64,000 nt of DNA from Amoebidium appalachense. Lineage: Eukaryota; Ichthyosporea. Below the pieces are notes generated by a model. The model saw only the letters and a list, made by a program, of their open reading frames with translations, had not been told where the DNA came from and did not search any database. The stretch spans positions 3,596,001 to 3,660,000 of the forward strand of contig CAVNZM010000009.1 in NCBI GenBank assembly GCA_963693365.1. Direction: 5' to 3'. Position numbers and translations under genes: made by a program. Shown one piece after another: positions 12,331-24,439 of the stretch (positions are counted from its first letter, which is position 1; every line of letters starts with the position of its first letter).

Positions 12331-13222
12331 CAAGCAGGTTGACCGGACTCTCAGGGCGTCCATGGCAATGCGATAGGACATTGCAGACAGGACGTGGTCT
12401 CAACTTGTAGCATGTCGTTTTCAATCAGCTTAGAACAAGAGAGCAGTAGACGAGAACAAGTAACTGTGCAACCTGAACATGTAGACTGGTCCATTGTTCA
12501 GCTTTGGGCAAGATGCAACCTGCAGCTTTAGTGCATGAATGTAAGTGCGCCTAGGAGCATTGGGCTCACACAAGGGAATGTAGTTCAGAAACCAGGGGTT
12601 TCAACACAGCTTACTGTTGCACATTCAAACGTGGCTTTATAATTATTAGATCATTCATGGTGGGTGGTCGAAAATGGATGACTCGAATTGTCGAAACACA
12701 GTACTGTAGTACAGTCGTGTAGCCCTATGTACGTGTTGTACAAATGTATCTCGATCTGTTGTTGTTACCGAGGCTAAGCGGCTGGGATAACTTGTGATAA
12801 GATTCATTCTATTCGCTGACAAAAGCAAATAACGATCCGTATTTGGCTATTATGTGTCCAATATAATAGCCTCGTAGTATGATTCGTCATATATCAGTAG
12901 CTATACAAAGCTTTTATATTCTGAAATATGATTGGTGTTTCGGCACAATCATCTATTTGGGCGGCCAGTTGCAGATTGTGCAAAAGCTGGCAGCTGCCAG
13001 CTGCTGCGGCCCACTCCGTGAAAACCAACGTTGGCTCAGCCTGGGTCCGTGCGTTGACGCTTCTACCTATTTTTAAAAAAAAAACCTACTCATGATCATT
13101 CGCTTGACACCATAATGACCTCAACCGGGCCGAAACAGCGGCTGTGTTCTTCCTTAACCATATGCTCAGTGCATTTTAAAAGCCTTTATATCGAACATAG
13201 CTTATCACTTATAAATACAAGT
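12331..13222. other. Unassigned sequence upstream of the unknown gene
   Basis: Ordinary-composition DNA with no supported coding region. It may hold the 5' end or promoter of the gene at 13870-18558. Confidence 0.4.
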
Positions 13223-13590
13223 ATGTTTAAGGGAAATATCAACCTAGGCCGGTGCACCACCTTTGTGCATCATGTGGTGGAGGGGCATATCAACAGCTAT
13301 AATGAGGCAGAGTTGACGCCTCTGTTTGAAAAGTTCGGCCATCGAAAAACACATAGCTGTTGCCAGAAGGCATATCGAAGGGTTAGAATTCAATTGTTGG
13401 CGCTCGCTGAAGCCATAGAATCATAGATCCCTTCCAAGAGGGCCACCATCTCGTCATTCACCAGAGCTTCTGTCACCAAGCGCTTGCCCTCCTTGGATGA
13501 TGAGAGGAAGCGCCCCAGCAAGAAGACCAAAGTCAAGAATTCTGACGAGTCCACCGACTCGCTCCCCCCACTCGCCTGTCCACGTCAACT
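13223..13590 (+). CDS. Possible upstream exons or a small basic protein
   Basis: Two protein-like stretches. From ATG 13223 a frame of 68 codons (FVHHVVEGHINSYNEAELTP, FEKFGHRK) ends at 13426. From about 13430 another frame reads KRLPSLDDERKRPSKKTKVK and then a serine/aspartate-rich part. The second lacks a clear donor and its frame becomes uncertain at a C6 run near 13564-13569. They may be exons of the next gene, whose first recognised exon has a good upstream acceptor (ATTCTTCAG, 13843-13851), or a degraded gene. Confidence 0.25.
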
Positions 13591-13869
13591 AGTTCTTTTG
13601 TGTTTTCGGAACCTCTGCCTTCACCCACGATATGTTGATGGGGATATCCATACGATAGATCATTTTTGGTGTAGAAATGGTTGGGAAAGGGGGGGGATTC
13701 GGTGGTGTTTTGGGTCATATGATGACCTCCAATAGTTATCTGGATCATGCCGGAAAATACTATCTGTTGCCAGGGTTGCCCTGTTTCCGCACTTCTGTTA
13801 GTTTTCTACGATTCCAACAATTGTACTAACATTAGTCCTACTATTCTTCAGTCACAGAAGTCCAGGAAG

Positions 13870-16800
13870 ATGACGAGCAACTTCAACGACGAGGATGAAT
13901 GCCCCTACAACCGCGAGGATCAGCTCGAGGTCCTTTTTTACACACTGGTGTTGTCGGGCAAGCACCCAACCTACACCTCCCAGAGGATGCGAAAGCTCAT
14001 CCGCTCCTACAGTCGCGCCGCCATGAGGGAGCAGTTGCGCGCCGCGCCCTCCTGGGCAAGGAGGCGAGACTGCCAGTGCTTGATGATCCAGAGCCGCCTC
14101 CGTCTCCATCTGGGCCTGGGCTGGGCCGCACCCCTACCACCCCTTCCCGTCGCCCAACCCCCTCCCCCTCCAAGAAACGCCCCGAGACATTATCCTTTCA
14201 GGAGACCACCCAGTTCCTGGTAGGCAACCTATCCCTCCCTTGGTTTCGTTTTGATTTTGTTTCTCTTACCTATTGTAGTAGTTATGTTTCAAACAACCCT
14301 CCCCCCACCAATCTCTGTGATCAAAGCTCATCCTTGTGAAGGAATTGTTGCCATCCCACCACCTCATGCTGCCACCTCCTAATGCATTCATCCCCCCCTA
14401 CCCGCACTAAACCCATCCCTACTACATCCACACCCTTATTCTGTCTAAGTGGATAAACTGAAGGAACTATTCAAACTTGGTCATTTCAAAGCAACTGCTA
14501 CAGCACGTTTCCAGCATGGAGGATTTATAGCTCCATCAAGATTTATTCACATCGTCATTCTTGTTTTCTAACATTTTCCATCACCGTCAGAATGACTATG
14601 TGGAAAAGTCCTCCAAGACCCACAACATCTACCAGCACCTTGTGCTGGAGTCACCCCAGATCAACAACGCCCACGATGGGGACCTGGCTGGAAAGTTCGT
14701 CGAGGTTCTTCAGAAAGTCGAGACGTCAAGCGCGAACCTGAATCAGGAGGCCGTGGCCAAGTGGGTCCACATCATCCGCAAATGTGTGCGTAGCGATCCC
14801 GCACAGAAGTATATCTCCAAAATCCGCACGGGCATCACCTCCATCAAGTCCAATGTCCACCAGCACGTCCGCAACTTCCTGAGGACTGGGTACGTTGTAC
14901 CTGGGACCAATCTCGATGTATTCCCCCCCCCCCCCCCCCCCCCCCCCGCCGTCCCCCGCCTCCGTACTCAACGGACTCCTTCTATGACAATGGGCTTAAC
15001 TCTTCTCACACGCATCCTAGCACACAGGTTACTTTGTTCTAATCTACTTGTATGCCATTAACGTCATTTGTACAGGGATGGAGATATGTAGCTGTTTTGT
15101 TCTAATCTACTTGTATGCCATTAACGTCATTTGTACAGGGATGGAGATATGTAGCTGTTTCAAGTAGTAATGTAGTAATAATACTTTCTTTTCATTGTAT
15201 TTATATAATATTTTATTGACAGTCTTCTGTAATACACAATCATGGACTAACCCCCCCCCCCCCTCCCCCCCCCCCCCCCCCCCCCCCACAACGCCACCGC
15301 CACCTGCTTCACCACCACTCGCTTCTGTTTCCTTTCTTTTGCTGCATTCAAACACACATTCACAGCTGGTCGCCTACGCCCCAACTGCCGATGAGCGACC
15401 AGCGCTGTGGCTGGCCCTCCTGGATGAGGTCAAGCTGAATGGCCAGCCGTGCGGCCGCGTGTACTCTGTCGACCCTGAAACGGGCAACCCGTTCGGGTAC
15501 CAGCCGTTTTCCCGCCTGTTCAGCAGCATCTCATTGAAGGCTGTGCGGCTTGTCCTTGGCAACAAGACTGCCTTGGTATGTAATGTCCCCAACAAATCAC
15601 TTTCAACACATTCTGAGTCTAGACTACATCAAAGGACCCCCCCCCCCCCCCCCCCCTTCCCTCCTGCCCACCACCCACTCACACATACTCGCTCTTCAAC
15701 CAACACACGTGTGTACACACACATACACACACACACACTCCCTTTCACCCTTCCACGTTCTCCTCTGATCACCGGTTTAACCCCGCGTTGTTCCCTGTGC
15801 CATATGTGGCACAAAAAAAAATAAATTATGTACCCGAGATTCAAAAATCAAAATCTCGCGCTGCAGGCCACCTACGGAGGTGCTTTTTGCTTACCTAATT
15901 AGGTTATGTATTTTCCTTTGGTAAGAAGTCAAAGTTACCGGTATATAACTTAGTTTTCTAGGTTAGGTAAGCGTTTTCCTTCGAGGGGTCTATATTTTCA
16001 GAAGTGGCCGGCAATTTTCGCGTCCGGCGGCTTGTGCCCTATCCCGGGATTTGGCTCAGCCGTTGGCTGAGGCAGTCAGCCAAAATTACACATTCCAACG
16101 CCTGTGCAATAAAAAAGCGTATGTGCTTGATTTTGGCGGTTTTGGGTGCTTCTGCTTGAATGAAAGCTATAAAAACAACACAGAAACATATATTATCATT
16201 GAAACTTAATATACTTTAAACCCCATTTGCACAAAAAACCGGAAAAATGAGCAGGAGCTCCCAGTTTCGCTACCAGCCGATTGCGTGGTCACCCTCGTAC
16301 TACATAGATCAGGGGTCTCAATAGATCACACCGTGCAAAGCATCTATAGCCTGATCTATAGACACGCGACGAAATACGGTATGGGTTTTTAGATCTCATA
16401 ATAACAAACATGCAAGAAAGATGCAAATTATATGCTAATGCGCTAATATCTCTAAAGAAAAGGCCTTTTAGGGAAATGCAATATGCTTTCAATGTGATGC
16501 TCACCCTGTACGCAAAACATAAAGAAACAAAACAGAAGCGCAGACGATAGCTCAGAAAGGGGTTCATTGCATCCGGAGTGAGGTGATCTATACTTGTTCA
16601 CGCTGATAGGCTGGGCTGTCGACAATAAAACACGACGTGTGAAAATGGTTTTGTAAACGGGCGATATAAACAGGCATGGTATATTGTTGATTATCATTTT
16701 GACGCTTGAATAACTTAAATTATATTATCTGCTCAGTACACGATCATAATCAATACTGCATTACAGGGAAAGGAAGAACCTTTTGCGATATATACTTCAA

Positions 16801-18558
16801 ACACATCATGAGAGCCGCCTGTCATTGGTGTTATATCATGCATTATGCTTCTCCAGTCTTCAGGTATGCACAAATAGTGGCTTAAAAGCGGCTCGTCTCT
16901 CATAAATCCTTCAGATGCACTCGAGCGTGATTGACCGGATGATCAGCCGGAATAGCGGTTTTTTGCTTTACGTGTATCTAATTTACAGGGTTCATGCGCC
17001 TTGAGCCCCAAAACGGCCGCGAAAAAGTCACAAAAGTGTGTCCGATCACGTGGTCGCAGCACGTGTTCCTACTTATAAACCCGCGTTTTTTTTTTACGGA
17101 TGCCTAGATGACACACATATCGTGCTCGGGTTGTAATGGTAATCGGAAATAATCATTTCTTCACATTAAAGTATACATGTGTTTCAGACTCATTTTGCCT
17201 GAAAACGGGAACAACGCGGGGTTAACTTCCCAAATAACTTGCTTTCATCGTATATATTTACTTGCATAACGCTTTCTTCCCCCCCCCCCCCCCCCCCCCC
17301 CCCCCCGCCTCCCCCCCCGCTCCCCTCCACCATGAACATTCCACGAATCGAATCGAAAAAAAAAATTGATGCATATTCCTAGGTCTGCAAATGCTTGGAA
17401 GATTTCAAGAATAAAGACAGTTTTAAGCATCATCATAGAGAATTACGGTCACATTCTTACATCATGAAGGGCCATAATGTTGTCGTCATATGATCCTAAT
17501 GACATCCATTGGATGTCAGTAAGACCATATGACGACAACATTATCTGTCTCTTCTCTTCTCTTCCTTATGTGTATTCCTTCCGAACTTTACCTCTTTTGA
17601 AAACAGATCACTAAAGAAGCACTGGGCAGGATATCGCCAGAGACCACAGGGCATTCTTCCGGCTGGTCGTCAACTGCTTCGAGGTGTCGCTGCGAGACCC
17701 CAACCAACACAAGCTCATCAACAAGTGGACCCCCGTGAAATTCGAATGTGACGACCCCAACTATGACGGTGCTGCGGCCGAAGGCAACATCAAGTTGGTG
17801 GGTCCCCCCCCCCCCCCCCCCTCCCCTTTTGGCTAGGCAATAGGATGCTGACACTTGAGCTGTGGGGTGTTTCATCGTGGCTCACGAGACTTACGCTAAG
17901 TTCATTATAATTCCTACCCCCCCCCCCCCCCTTATGGTGTGATTATGGCTGACTACACTATAGCGTGCCGACACTCGAGCTAGTTAGCATTTAGTCTGTT
18001 CTGTTTTATAAAAGACTTCTTTGTTCACATCTGCAAACCCCCCCCCCATAAAAAAAAAAACACAAACAACACAATCACATCGTTGGAAAAAGTTTTCTAG
18101 ACTGACTTCTGTAAAGCATCTGACTCTGTGCCCGCCATTACCTGCAGTACATCTCAAACTACGACAACTACGTGAAGGACCAGATGGTGACAGCCGAGCG
18201 GGAGGCCGGGGAGGAGTTGCGCAGGCAGCAGGAGGAGGCCGATGCGGAGAGGGAGGCAGAGGCACTGGCGGAGCGGGAGCGGGAGGAGCAGGCCGCTAAG
18301 GAGGCCGCGTCTCTGCACAAGGAGGCCCCAGACCCCAAGGTGGACCAACGTGAAAACGAGACGGACGCGGCCAAGGTTGGCAAGGAGGGCGAGGATGTCG
18401 CTGTGGGCGGCACGGAGGGTGACAGCGAGGCCGTGCAGCAGGTGGAGGGGGTGGAGGTGGAGGCGGCTGAGTTTCAAGGTGAGGACTCTCCGGCTGAGTT
18501 CAACGAGGCTGAGGGAGAGACCCCCCTTACCAGGTCGGCCAAGAAGAGAAGGCGTTAA
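13870..18558 (+). CDS. Unrecognised five-exon protein with C-terminal charged coiled coil
   Basis: I do not recognise the family. Exons: 13870-14219, 14591-14893 (or 14896), 15366-15575, 17607-17797, 18148-18558, joined in phase 0; about 488 residues. Acceptors read CCGTCAG, TTCACAG, AAAACAG and CTGCAG; donors GTAGGC, GTATGT, GTGGGT and a weak one after exon 2. Residues 1-60 are helical, then comes a Pro/Ser linker (PSRRPTPSPSKKRP), then globular segments in exons 2-4 (VAKWVHIIRKCVRSDPAQKY; DEVKLNGQPCGRVYSVDPET; FFRLVVNCFEVSLRDPN). The tail is Glu/Arg/Ala-rich, coiled-coil-like, and ends KKRRR, a possible nuclear signal. Exons 1 and 4 each need one extra base (about 14040-14050 and 17629) to keep frame. 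Either sequencing error or a decaying copy. Confidence 0.55.
15033..15160 (+). repeat. 63-bp tandem duplication in an intron
   Basis: TTTGTTCTAATCTACTTG... at 15033-15095 is repeated at 15096-15158 with no difference I can see. Poly-C runs in the same gene's introns lie at 14923-14947, 15250-15287 and 15637-15655. Confidence 0.9.
15840..17470. other. Intron 3 interior without recognised features
   Basis: Unique sequence with a poly-C run at 17279-17306 and a TTGGCTCAGCC-type inverted repeat near 16050-16083. No coding segment with splice sites was found. Confidence 0.4.
17474..17544. ncRNA. 71-bp nested hairpin, miRNA- or MITE-like
   Basis: Arms ATAATGTTGTCGTCATATG (17474-17492) and its exact complement (17526-17544). 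Between them TGACATCCA/TGGATGTCA (17500-17518) forms a second perfect stem. It lies in intron 3, about 60 bp before exon 4. A small-RNA precursor or a very short MITE; the structure is seen, the function is inferred. Confidence 0.45.
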
Positions 18559-19791
18559 CAGGGTCATGCCAGCCCCCACAAAAAGCCCAAATTCACCCCT
18601 TAGCCCCCCACCTCCCCCCCCCCCTCCCCCTTCCCCCCAAGAAATGTACTGCCCCTAAGTTTTGTAGGGGATTATTTTGGATTTTATTTTGCAAGTTTGT
18701 TTACTTTGTTTAGTTTGTTTTTTTCTCATAAATTTATAGTGTTTCTTTTCTTGAATTTTAATGTTTTGAATAGTTGAGACAGTAGAGGGGTGTCCCAGTG
18801 GGACATCCCGTAGATGTAAAGAGTGGAGACACGTCCCAGTGGGACGTGTCATAAGAAATTAAAGATTGTTCAGCACGGTCAACGACACTTCACTGTGCAG
18901 CCACGGGGAGGAAAGGGAAGGGGGGGGGGGGGGGGGGGGGGGGAACTGGGGGGAACTGACATCATCTGGGCATCAACCGGGGCACAAAATGATGCTTTAA
19001 TATAGATTTTTGGACGATTAGAATACAGTATAATGATCATATTAAATTGCTTGTAGTGATCGTTTTGTCGACTTATTATGCTGCACAAGTTGTCACAAAG
19101 TAAACATAAAGGTGACATGTGTATGTCGTGAATTGGTGTGCATGAAATAAAGATCATGTAGAGTGATCCAAAAGGTATCTTTGTATGGTCGGCAACAGAT
19201 CCGTTTGATGACATAAAGGCATCGTGAAATAAGGATTCCGATGCCCCGAGATACTGTAAAGGCAACATTTAGTTCTCCTTATGTGCCTTTTTAGATGCAG
19301 AAAAGTCAACATGAAGACCTCTAAATCACCTCTCGTTGCAATAAGGTAATGTACATGATGTCCCTTTAACGATATCGTTTAGATGTCTGTTTGTTGCCTT
19401 AATTTCTTATTTAAGATCTTTAAAGTGGCCTTAAAGATGACATAAAAGGGTCTTGATGTGCAGGATCTTACGATACCTATATTTTAGGGGTAGAAAAGGT
19501 GGGGATTGGGGGGGGTTACGGATGGGTAGTGGTTAGGTTTAGGTGTAGAAAACGATGTCAGGAAAAATGTATATAAAGATGTCAGGAAATTTCCAGACAT
19601 CTTTATGATAACTTGAAAGTCGTCTTTAAATGGTCCGAAAATATCCTGACATCTTTTCGATGGGATATGGGGTAGATAGGGTTAAAGGGTGGGATGTAGA
19701 TGACTTTGATTAGATGCTGACGTCTTAGATGGCTTATGGATGGATTCGACAAGATTGCTGATGCTACGAGTCATCGGATGATGACGCCACT
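18559..19791. other. 3' flank and spacer with two short hairpins and a poly-G run
   Basis: After the stop: C-rich stretch 18602-18636, hairpins TGTCCCAGTGGGACA (18791-18805) and GACACGTCCCAGTGGGACGT with GTC completing the arm (18828-18850), and poly-G at 18919-18943. The rest, 19000-19760, is AT-leaning with scattered AAGATGTC words and no gene that I can support. Confidence 0.5.
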
Positions 19792-20402
19792 ATGCAGCTG
19801 AACAGTACAGTGGTAAGGCCCTCACCCCCCTCCTTCCCCCCATCACCCATCGCCCATCAAATTGTCTCTCCTTGTTGTATACCCTATTATCCCCCCCCCC
19901 CCCCCCCCCCCCCCCACTACATCACACCGCCAACCCCTTTCAACAGTAGAAGTATGAGCCATGATCAACCTGACTTTTGTAGCATACCCAAAACCCATCT
20001 GACTCCTTGTTTCACTTCAAAGAATAAATCATTAACACATATGTATGTGTTTAATGGATCTTTATTCCATACAAATTGGAACCTTCTTATTAACCCTTTT
20101 TTTCTTTTTCCTTTCAATGCAGGCAAAGCTGCTGAGGAAGCATCCCGTGACCGACCCTGTGTACGCCACGGTGCTCATGAAGTACGGCGCGAACATCCAG
20201 AACGACCCCCAGCGCCTCATCAAGGCCATCTCCGTCACGATCAAGAAGGACCCCCCCCCCCCCCCCCCCCCCCCCCCCGGAAAGAGTTCCTGGGGGGACG
20301 TCACTGACAATGAGATTCAAGAAGCTGTCGTGTACTTCGGCAAGCTGAAGCGCACTGACGCAGACTTCAAACTCAGGACCAAGTATATATCCCCCCTCCC
20401 CC

Positions 20403-20439
<37 letters not shown>

Positions 20440-21430
20440 CCTTGAAAAACAGCCACAACCCCAAATGACACGGCCTCTGCAGGCCTCTCCACAGCCTATA
20501 CCATTTGCACAGCCACGACTCTTCTCTCCTGGGGCACACACGGGGCAACACCAACCATTTTCCACGACCGGACTGTTCCATTCGCCTGCTGGGGCCCAGC
20601 AACAGAAACAGCTGCAGAGTCAGCGGCGAGGGGAGGCGCGAATTAACCGAGAGAGAGAGCAAGGTCGAGAGAGAGATCGAGAAATGGAGCGAAAGAAGCG
20701 AAAGGAGCGAGAGGACAACAAGAGAGAGAAGGAGCGAGAGATGGAACGAGAGAAGGAGCGAGAGATGGAGCGAGAGAAGAAGGAGCGAGAGATGGAGCGA
20801 GAGAAGGAGCGAGAGAAGAAGGAGCGAGAGATGGAGCGAGAGATGGAGCGAGAGAAGAAGGAGCGAGCGGAGGAACGAGAGAAGGAGCAAGCGGAGTAGC
20901 GAGTGCGAAAGAAGGAGCGAGAAAAGAAGGAGCGGGCGGAGGAGCGAGAGAAGGAGCAAGCGGAGGAGCGAGTGCGAGAGAAGGAACGAGAGATGGAGCG
21001 AGCGGAGGAACGAGAGAAGGAGCGAGAGATGGAACGAGAGAAGGAGCGAGCGGAGAAGGAGAGAGAGGAGCAAGTGCGAGAGGAGCGAGATTTGGAACGA
21101 GACCCACAGAACGAGGGAACGGAGCGAGATGAGCGTGAAGAGAACAAGGGAGCGGAGCGAGAGATCGAACGAGAACGAGAGACTGAGAAGGAGCGAGCGG
21201 AGGAGCAGGAGCAAGACGTTAGACGGCCCGCGCGCCTCGCACTCCCACCCTCAGCCGACCCCTTGACGTGCTGTCCCTTCTCTGAGATTCCCCCCTTTTT
21301 ACGCAAGGCCATACAGATGTACATATCCAACGGTAGAAAGAACGTGCTCCTCGTGCCCACACGCACGGAGGCACGCTGGTTCCATGACCTGGCGTTCAGG
21401 TATGCGGCAGAGATACGCTCAAGACTGTGA
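19792..21430 (+). pseudogene. Polyproline and R/E/K-repeat protein with an in-frame TAG
   Basis: Unrecognised protein. Exon 1 19792-19812 (ATG, seven codons, donor GTAAGG), exon 2 20123-21430, phase 0; more upstream exons are possible. Exon 2 begins with a folded-looking part (KHPVTDPVYATVLMKYG, EIQEAVVYFGKLKRTDADF) that spans two C runs (20250-20278, 20400-20436) read as polyproline. A Gln/Pro/Phe-rich segment follows, then about 190 residues of REKEREMERE-type repeat, and a non-repetitive C-terminus (PFLRKAIQMYISNGRKNVLL). TAG at 20897-20899 interrupts the repeat where the neighbouring repeat copy has GAG in the same context; the frame continues open to 21430. Either a nonsense mutation, readthrough or a sequence error. 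Confidence 0.5.
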
Positions 21431-21554
21431 ACGGAAGCTACATGGGCTAGTGGTTAGGATAGGGGTGATGATGGTGGGCAGTGCCCTAAACTTTACCGTT
21501 TTTACGTTTTTCAAAATAGTACCTTTGAGCATGGCCTCATAAACATAGACACTG

Positions 21555-21731
21555 TGATTTGTGGATACATTGGGCAGTGCCCTTTATTTTCACGTTTTTT
21601 CTTCTTTTTTACAAAGAAACCCGACGGCAAAAATAAACTTTTGTTTTTTACGAAAGATCCAAAAAAAAAAAACAAAAAGAAAAACAGAGCACAAGTTGAA
21701 GACTACTATGGTGCATTGCACACGTGTGCCT

Positions 21732-21783
<52 letters not shown>

Positions 21784-22140
21784 ATGTGTGTGCATGTGTG
21801 TGCATGTGTGTGCTTGTGTGTGCTTGTGTGTGTGCCAAAAGACTCTAACGAAAATCTATGAAGATTTTAACGAAAAAAAAATTAAAAAAACTTTGTGATT
21901 TGTGGATACATTGGGCAGAGCCCTTCATTTTTCACGTTTATTCTTTTTTACAAAGAAAACCGACGGCAAAAATAAACTTTTGTTTTTTAAAAAAACAGAG
22001 CACAAGTTGAAGACTACTATGGTGCACTGCACACGTGTGCCTGCACGTGTGCGTGTGCGTCTGAGTGCGTGTGTGTGTGTGCATGTGTGTGTGTGTGCCA
22101 AAAGACTCTAACGAAAATCTATGAAGATTTTAACGAAAGA
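21555..22140 (+). repeat. Diverged direct duplication of about 250-340 bp
   Basis: The block starting GTGATTTGTGGATACATTGG at about 21555 recurs from about 21895. Both copies contain GACGGCAAAAATAAACTTTTG, GTTGAAGACTACTATGGTGC, a (GT)n tract and CTAACGAAAATCTATGAAG. They differ mainly in the length of the A and GT tracts. Confidence 0.85.
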
Positions 22141-22228
22141 AAATAAAAAACAAAAATAAAAATAAAAAACAAAGGCAACCAACAATCACCCTACCACACC
22201 CTTCTACGTGTGCATGCATGCGTGCACG

Positions 22229-22505
<277 letters not shown>

Positions 22506-22565
22506 GGGTGGGGGTGGGGGTGGTGGGGCCAACATGGCCTGCAGAAACGGGCGGGCTTGCAGGAC

Positions 22566-22634
22566 CTGCTGCGGGTCGGCATCCAGTGCCCGCAACAGGT
22601 CATCTTCAAACTCTTCCTGACTTTCACTAAACAT
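22566..22634 (-). CDS. Possible first exon, acidic helical start
   Basis: ATG at 22634 reads [19 protein letters not shown] and continues DPQQ to a possible donor CAG|GTCCTG at 22566; the frame stays open for about 14 more codons, to about 22520, before running into repeat. Protein-like composition upstream of a (GT)n tract, but no partner exon was found. An exon with an acceptor at TTCTAG (about 22652) is an alternative. Confidence 0.3.
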
Positions 22635-22780
22635 CCGGAACAGCAATCCTAGAACTTAGTCACAATCCAATTGCCTGGCAGCGCCGGCAGCAAAAAGATT
22701 AATAAACAGAACGCAAAATAGTGAGCCTGTGTGCGCGTACAGATGCAGCCGGCGGCTGCCTGTGTACGCTATTGTTGTTG

Positions 22781-22882
22781 TCCCCAAGGCGTCCAATAAG
22801 GGACCCAGATTGACCGATCCGGGCGCTCATTGGACGCCTTGGGGATGGAATGTGCTGTCCTTAATGCTCATTGGACGCCTTG
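22781..22882. promoter_or_regulatory. CCAAT-type palindrome cluster
   Basis: TCCCCAAGGCGTCCAAT (22781-22797) and its exact reverse complement (22829-22845), plus a third copy ATTGGACGCCTTG at 22870-22882. Further copies at 23698-23709 (variant), 23727-23739 and 23767-23779. ATTGG is the inverted CCAAT box, the NF-Y site; spacing and repetition suggest a regulatory array. Confidence 0.45.
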
Positions 22883-24340
22883 TTGCAAGAAAAGTGCTGA
22901 CTTACGGCAAAAGTCCCTACTATTCTCGCCTGACTAGCAGAGTGTACACACTACAACTAACACGTACCTGGGCACACATGCATATGAATGAGAGCATACG
23001 TGGGTGATCAGGCCACTAAACTAACAGACATAAACACGTGCAGAGTGGTGCTGGGCAATGCACGATGCCACAGCACTAACAGAGAGGGTAGTGTGGAGAG
23101 GTAGAAATACAGTTGCATGTTCTGTCAATCTACGTCTAAATTATTATGCTCGAATCTCACCTATTTATCTGCCGCAGGCAGATTCCATGAATACAGATCT
23201 ATCCAGAGGTATTTGCGCATCTGATTGGCAAATACTATGAATACTATAAATCTGACCAATCATATAACGACACGTACATGAACGGAAATCAAACTGCATT
23301 CCCCTCATACGGTCCAATTGCTTCCCAAAATCGCAGACAAAACACCCGACTACACAGAAAACATGAAAAGCATGCACAACACTCGTCGGATGCGTGCTTT
23401 CCTCTCGCTATCGCCAATAGCTAAACAAACTATGAATACCACACGTGCCTAATGAATAACAGAGGGCAAACAAGAGCATGCCGGACATGCTTATGAAATA
23501 AAGGGAGATAAAGCACAAATAAACGATCGTACCTAACTATGTATGCTATGTGCTCGTGCAACCTGTGTAAACCAAAGATGTGCAACTAATGAAGAATCGT
23601 GCTGTGCACGTGCGTGCGAAATGCATATGCCAACCCGTGCACTATTGTTGTATATTCTGGCACTTGTGCGGCAATTGGCTTTTTTGAGCCGAATTATCAT
23701 TGGCCGCCCTGCGCATCCGTATTACCATTGGACGCCTTGTACATGGAATCTAGAATTCGAATTCCTATTGGACGCCTTGAGCAAACCTTCGCATTCCTTT
23801 GATCCTCACTTGTGTACGCACCACTTGTACGCGTACACCGTAGGGGGCCCCCCGGCAGATTCGGCCTTCTTCCCTTCCACAACCGGGCCGTTTGGTTGGC
23901 TGGCGCGGGGCCGGGGTTACGTAAGGCGGTGGGGTCGGGGGGGGCCAGACCACGATATGGAGGTTTGGGGGGAGGCCTGCGCAGGGCCTTACGTAAGCCT
24001 TACGTAAGGCGGTCAGGCGGCGGCGGGCGCTAGGTAGAGCACGATACGGAAGGCGTGGGTCTGGGGATATTTAGGTGGCGAATCGGGTTGCGCGGTTGTG
24101 AAACTTGCGCTAATGACGTCGTCAGTAGGGGACCAGTCGGATTCTTCGGTCGTGGAAGTTGCAGAAGTGGCCTCGTGAGCCGTGGTAGTGAACCAGTCGG
24201 AGGGCCCGGTTGTGAAAGTTAGCTAATGAGCGGTAATTACACCTGTAGCTTGCACAACCGGGCGATACCATTGGGTAGGCCTTTTGAATGAAATGGTTGG
24301 GTAGGAATCACGGTATTTGTCTTAGCGGCTAGTGGAGAGG
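22883..24340. other. Intergenic, promoter-like DNA
   Basis: No coding sequence supported. Holds the CCAAT-type copies at 23698-23779, a palindrome CCTTACGTAAGG region near 23990-24011, and TACGCGTACACCGTAGGG (from about 23829), of which a near copy occurs near 24899. Confidence 0.4.
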
Positions 24341-24350
24341 TATAAAAAGG
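24341..24350 (+). promoter_or_regulatory. TATA box
   Basis: TATAAAAAGG preceded by CCATTGGGTAGG at about 24270. About 95 bp downstream, AAGCT...AGCTT followed by TTTTTT (about 24413-24437) looks like the end of a short structured RNA. No open frame follows, so a non-coding transcript or solo-LTR-like unit is possible. Confidence 0.4.
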
Positions 24351-24439
24351 GTGAACACGATATCGTCGATCACTTTGTGACGCAGCGCGGTGTGGAGCAG
24401 GGTACTCAGAAGAAAGCTGTCTGGAGCGAGCTTTTTTCT

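Noticed and set aside
18555-18660. Intrinsic terminator or bacterial operon end
   Set aside because: Neighbouring genes have spliceosomal introns; bacterial signals do not apply.
20114-21214. Minus-strand LLLSLSF and SRSFS frames of 248-366 codons
   Set aside because: Complement of the plus-strand R/E/K-rich coding repeat.
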